From Glycine soja (taxonomy: Eukaryota; Streptophyta; Magnoliopsida; Fabales; Fabaceae): a stretch of 64,000 bases of DNA. Within the stretch, counting starts at the first letter, position 1, and each line of letters starts with the position of its first letter. The position numbers were made by a program, and so were the translations under genes. Under the pieces are notes generated by a model, which made no database searches, was not told where the DNA came from, and saw nothing but the letters and a program-made list of their open reading frames with translations. The stretch covers positions 14,619,057 to 14,683,056 of the forward strand of contig NC_041011.1 of NCBI RefSeq assembly GCF_004193775.1, given 5' to 3'. Positions 61,001 through 64,000 of this stretch are shown one piece after another.

Positions 61001-63180
61001 CTATCGCACAACAATGTGCCGGCTTGCCCTGAGATCTGAATTCGATGTACGGCAGATCCCCGTGTGGGCAAGTTGAAACATGGATGCCAGGGTGGCCAAT
61101 GCATCGGCCATTTGGTTCTCTTCCTGAGGTATGTGGTGGAAAGAAATGTCGTCAAAGCATTCGGCTAACTTCAAGATGTGAGTTTGATAGAGTATCAACT
61201 TCGGATCCCTAGTTTCCCATTCTCCTCTCAACTGGCGTATTACCAAAGCCGAGTCTCCATACACTTTGAGTAGCTTTACATCAAAATCAATGGCCGCTTG
61301 AATCCCAAGGGCACACGCTTCATATTCGGCCATATTGTTGGTACAATCGAAACCCAGCCTGGCCGTGAAAGGAATACACTGATCATCCGGGGACACAAGG
61401 ACTGCCCCTACTCCATGGCCCAAAGCATTAGATGCCCCATCGAAGCAGACAATCCATTTGTCTATGTTCTCATGCGTCCGCTTCTCTTCGAACAGGGCCA
61501 TGATGTCTTCATCTGAGAACTCAGGGTGCATCCGCCGATAATCCTGGAGGGGTTGCTGGGCCAAATAATCTGCCAAGGCGCTTCCCTTTACCTCCTTTTG
61601 GGTGACATACATAATATCGAATTCAGATAGTAGTACCTGCTACCTAGCGATTCGTCCCGTGAGGGCCGGTTTCTCTAAGATGTATTTCACGAGATCCATT
61701 TTGGAAATAAACCACGTGGTATGACTGAGCATGTACTGCCTAAGCCGATGTGACGCCCATACCAGGGCGCAGCACATCCTTTCCAACATTGAGTAATTCA
61801 TCTCACATGCGGTAAACTTCTTGCTTAGATAGTAAATGGCTTGTTCTTTTTTCCCAGAATCATCGTGCTGACCCAACACGTACCCCATAGACTCGTCTAA
61901 CACAGCCATGTACAGGAAAAGAGGTCTTCCTGTTACAGGTGGCATGAGCACCGGGGGGTTTGCGAGGCTCTGTTTGATCTTCTCGAAGGTCTCTTGGCAG
62001 TCGCTGTTCCCTAGGACCGCCAGGTTCTTACGTAATAGCTTAAAAATGGGCTCACATGTAGGGGTGAGTTGCGAGATAAATCTCGCGATGTAATTCAACC
62101 TGCCCAAGAAACCTCGAACCTGCTTCTCCGTGCATGGTTCTAGCATTTCAAGAATGGCCTTCACTTTCTCGGGATCTATCTCTATCCCTTTCTGACTTAC
62201 GATGAATCCCAACAACTTCCCCGACTTTACCCCGAAGGTGCACTTGGTTGGGTTTAGCTTCAGTTGGTATTTCCGCAACCTTCCAAACAGCTTACGTAGA
62301 TTGACGAGGTGTTCGTCCTCAGTTCGAGATTTGGCAATCATGTCATCTACGTAGACCTCTATCTCCTTATGCATCATGTCATGGAACAACGCTACCCTGG
62401 CACGCTGATAGGTTGCCCTAGCATTTTTCAGCCCGAAGGCCATCACTTTATAGCAGAACGTTCCCCATAAGGTGAGGAAAGTAGTCTTCTCCACATCTTC
62501 GGGTGCCATCTTTATCTAATTATACCCTGAGAAACCATCCATAAAAGAGAAAAGGGCGAACTTGGCTGTATTATCTACCAATATATCAATGTGTGGCAGG
62601 GGAAAATTGTCTTTAGGACTGGCTCGGTTTAAGTCCCGATAGTCTACACACATTCGCACCTTGCCATCCTTTTTCGGGACCGGGACAATGTTGGCCACCC
62701 ACTCCGGGTATCGAGCTACAACTAAGAAACCTGCATCGAACTGCTTTCTCACTTCTTCTTTGATTTTTAAAGACATTTCGGGTCTTATCCTTCGTAGCTT
62801 TTGCTTAACCGGGGAAGACCCAGGATTCAATGGCAACTTATGCTACACAATGTTGGAGTCCAGACCGGGCATGTCTTGGTAGGACCATGCAAAGACGTCT
62901 TGATATTCTTCAAGAAAGGTTTTCAAGCCTTGGCAGATAGGTGCGGTCATACTGGTTCCTACTTTTACTTCTTTCTTTCCCTCTCCGGTCCCTAAGTTTA
63001 CCAGTTCGGTTTCCTCTTGGTGAGGCTTCATTTCGCGTTCTTCCTCAGCGATCAACCTCTCCAACTCTGGTGAGAGGGCGTCCTCTTCCTCTTCTTCGTT
63101 CATCGTTAGGCTTACATCTCGGTCGAAATCAATTGTCAAACCCTCGTCGTTAGGATCCTCAAAGAATCGACCCTCATATC
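61001..63180 (-). pseudogene. RT, RNase H and second RNase H, copy B
   Basis: One frame from YEGRFFEDPNDEG through RT (VYVDDMIAKSRTEDEH intact), RNase H and the archaeal-type RNase H (CFDGAS, NNMAEYEA, YGDSALV, MADALATL). Stops: 62843-62845 (TAG, private; CAG in copy A), 62516-62518 (TAG, shared) and one near 61640 (TAG replacing Trp, private). The frameshift seen in copy A near 24560 is absent. Confidence 0.93.
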
Positions 63181-63461
63181 TATAACAATCAAGACAAAAG
63201 AAACAAAAACATGCAAAATGATATGAGAAAAGATGGAACTGCAAGAACAGATGAAACAAGATCTCTTTGTTTATTTAATAAGGTAGGTTTCACAAAACAA
63301 AAGAGAAAGGAATCTATAGCCTCTAATTACATTGAATCAGCGGTATAGACCTCTGACTGGCTTATCACCCGCCACTTGGAAATCGGGATGGCATGGTTGC
63401 ACGAAATTTGGCGAGTCTTGAGGGAACTCCTCTCCTACTGCTGCCACCTCTTCCTCGGACA

Positions 63462-64000
63462 TTATTCCGGCACTGGTGAAACACTGGCTAACATGGTCGG
63501 GCCATCCCTATCCGCCCGGAATCTTGACGGCGCATTTCTCCTTCCTAGCATCCCGGGTTCATACCCCAACCCATATTTGTACGGGTTTCTTCTAATATCG
63601 ACCACGTCGGCATTCCCGAGGCCGTCCTTGCCCAAACCCATTCCGGGCTCATATCCGTGCTTGAGCATCACCCGTGCCACCATTATGGTCGCATTGGAGA
63701 GAGAAGGTAGCAACGGGCTCGTTTCCACAAAGGCACAACTCACCACCTCGAAGGATTGGAAAGCTGTTTCCAAAGATTCTACCGCTGCTTCTACATATGG
63801 TGCAGAGGAGGGGCAGCTCACCAGCGCATGAATCCAAGGTCTTCCCAAGAGGCAGCTGTAGGCGGGATTTATGTCCATCACTTGAAAAACCACATTGCAA
63901 GTGTGGGGGCCTATCTGAATGGGGATGTCGATTTCCCCCATCACTTCCCGCCGACTACCGTCGAAGGCTCGAACCACCATTGAACTTGGTTTTAAACGTT
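63462..64000 (-). pseudogene. Protease C-terminal part and G-patch, copy B (cut by window end)
   Basis: Reads MVVRAFDGSRREV, SCLLGRPWIHA, then the G-patch MLKHGYEPGMGLGKDGLG. An 87-bp in-frame deletion with CCA microhomology joins the protease directly to LVSCPSSAPYVE, removing the stop-containing piece present in copy A. The frame ends at a TAA after SPVPE, as in copy A. Confidence 0.88.

Larger units (their letters stand above)
53736..64000 (-). mobile_element. Ogre/Tat-like retrotransposon, copy B (cut by window end)
   Basis: Starts at the same insertion point as copy A, with GTTTT at 53731-53735. It contains a truncated 3' LTR, 3' region, partial 3' ORF, integrase, RNase H, RT and protease. 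The window ends inside the protease, equivalent to about 25553 of copy A. The shared junction shows the insertion predates the duplication. Confidence 0.95.

Noticed and set aside
1..64000. CRISPR arrays, bacterial operons, rRNA and tRNA genes
   Set aside because: None seen. The DNA is plant nuclear repeat sequence; the only short regular repeats are the 110-bp and 44-bp tandems and microsatellites.

Overview
The window is AT-rich, gene-poor plant nuclear DNA, most likely a legume and plausibly soybean or a relative. The species is inferred from the transposon families: Ogre/Tat-type Ty3/gypsy elements with a DUF7745-like ORF1 and a PF20167-like 3' ORF, and CACTA elements carrying a Ulp1-like protease. 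No intact conserved host gene was found. Nearly everything is mobile-element sequence, old repeats and gene fragments, as in pericentromeric heterochromatin.

Layout. 1-1155 is an internal piece of an Ogre/Tat-like element ('copy 0'). 1156-1654 is an assembly gap. 1655-13993 (flank copy A) holds diverged AT-rich repeats, a CACTA terminus, a broken kinesin-14 fragment and a LINE remnant. 13994-32651 is a structurally complete but mutated 18.66-kb Ogre/Tat-like retrotransposon on the minus strand, bounded by a perfect GTTTT target duplication. In minus-strand order it has 5' LTR, PBS, ORF1, gag, protease plus G-patch, a probable intron, RT, RNase H, a second RNase H, integrase, a probable internal promoter with an intron, a 3' ORF, tandem repeats, PPT and 3' LTR. 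32652-42493 is single-copy in this window. It holds a lysine-rich coding remnant, a CACTA element with a decayed Ulp1-like protease, and a cryptic small four-exon reading frame. 42494-64000 is a second copy of 1655 to about 25553, including the same retrotransposon insertion, and is cut by the window end.

History. The shared insertion site and shared stop codons show that the retrotransposon inserted, and was already decaying, before a roughly 40-kb tandem duplication. The copies then gained private stops and deletions. Three deletions in copy B carry short filler copied or apparently copied from nearby sequence, and several others in both copies have 1-4 bp microhomology. The sequence left of the gap belongs to a different phase of the same 40-kb unit. 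The gap may therefore hide about 24 kb of a third unit, or mark a mis-join.

The most interesting candidate system is the 3' module of the retrotransposon. A PF20167-like ORF lies downstream of integrase and is preceded by its own TATA box, a leader and a 1.07-kb GT-AG intron. A GCTCGCC/GGCGAGC inverted repeat sits just upstream of that TATA, in the same arrangement as in the LTR promoter.
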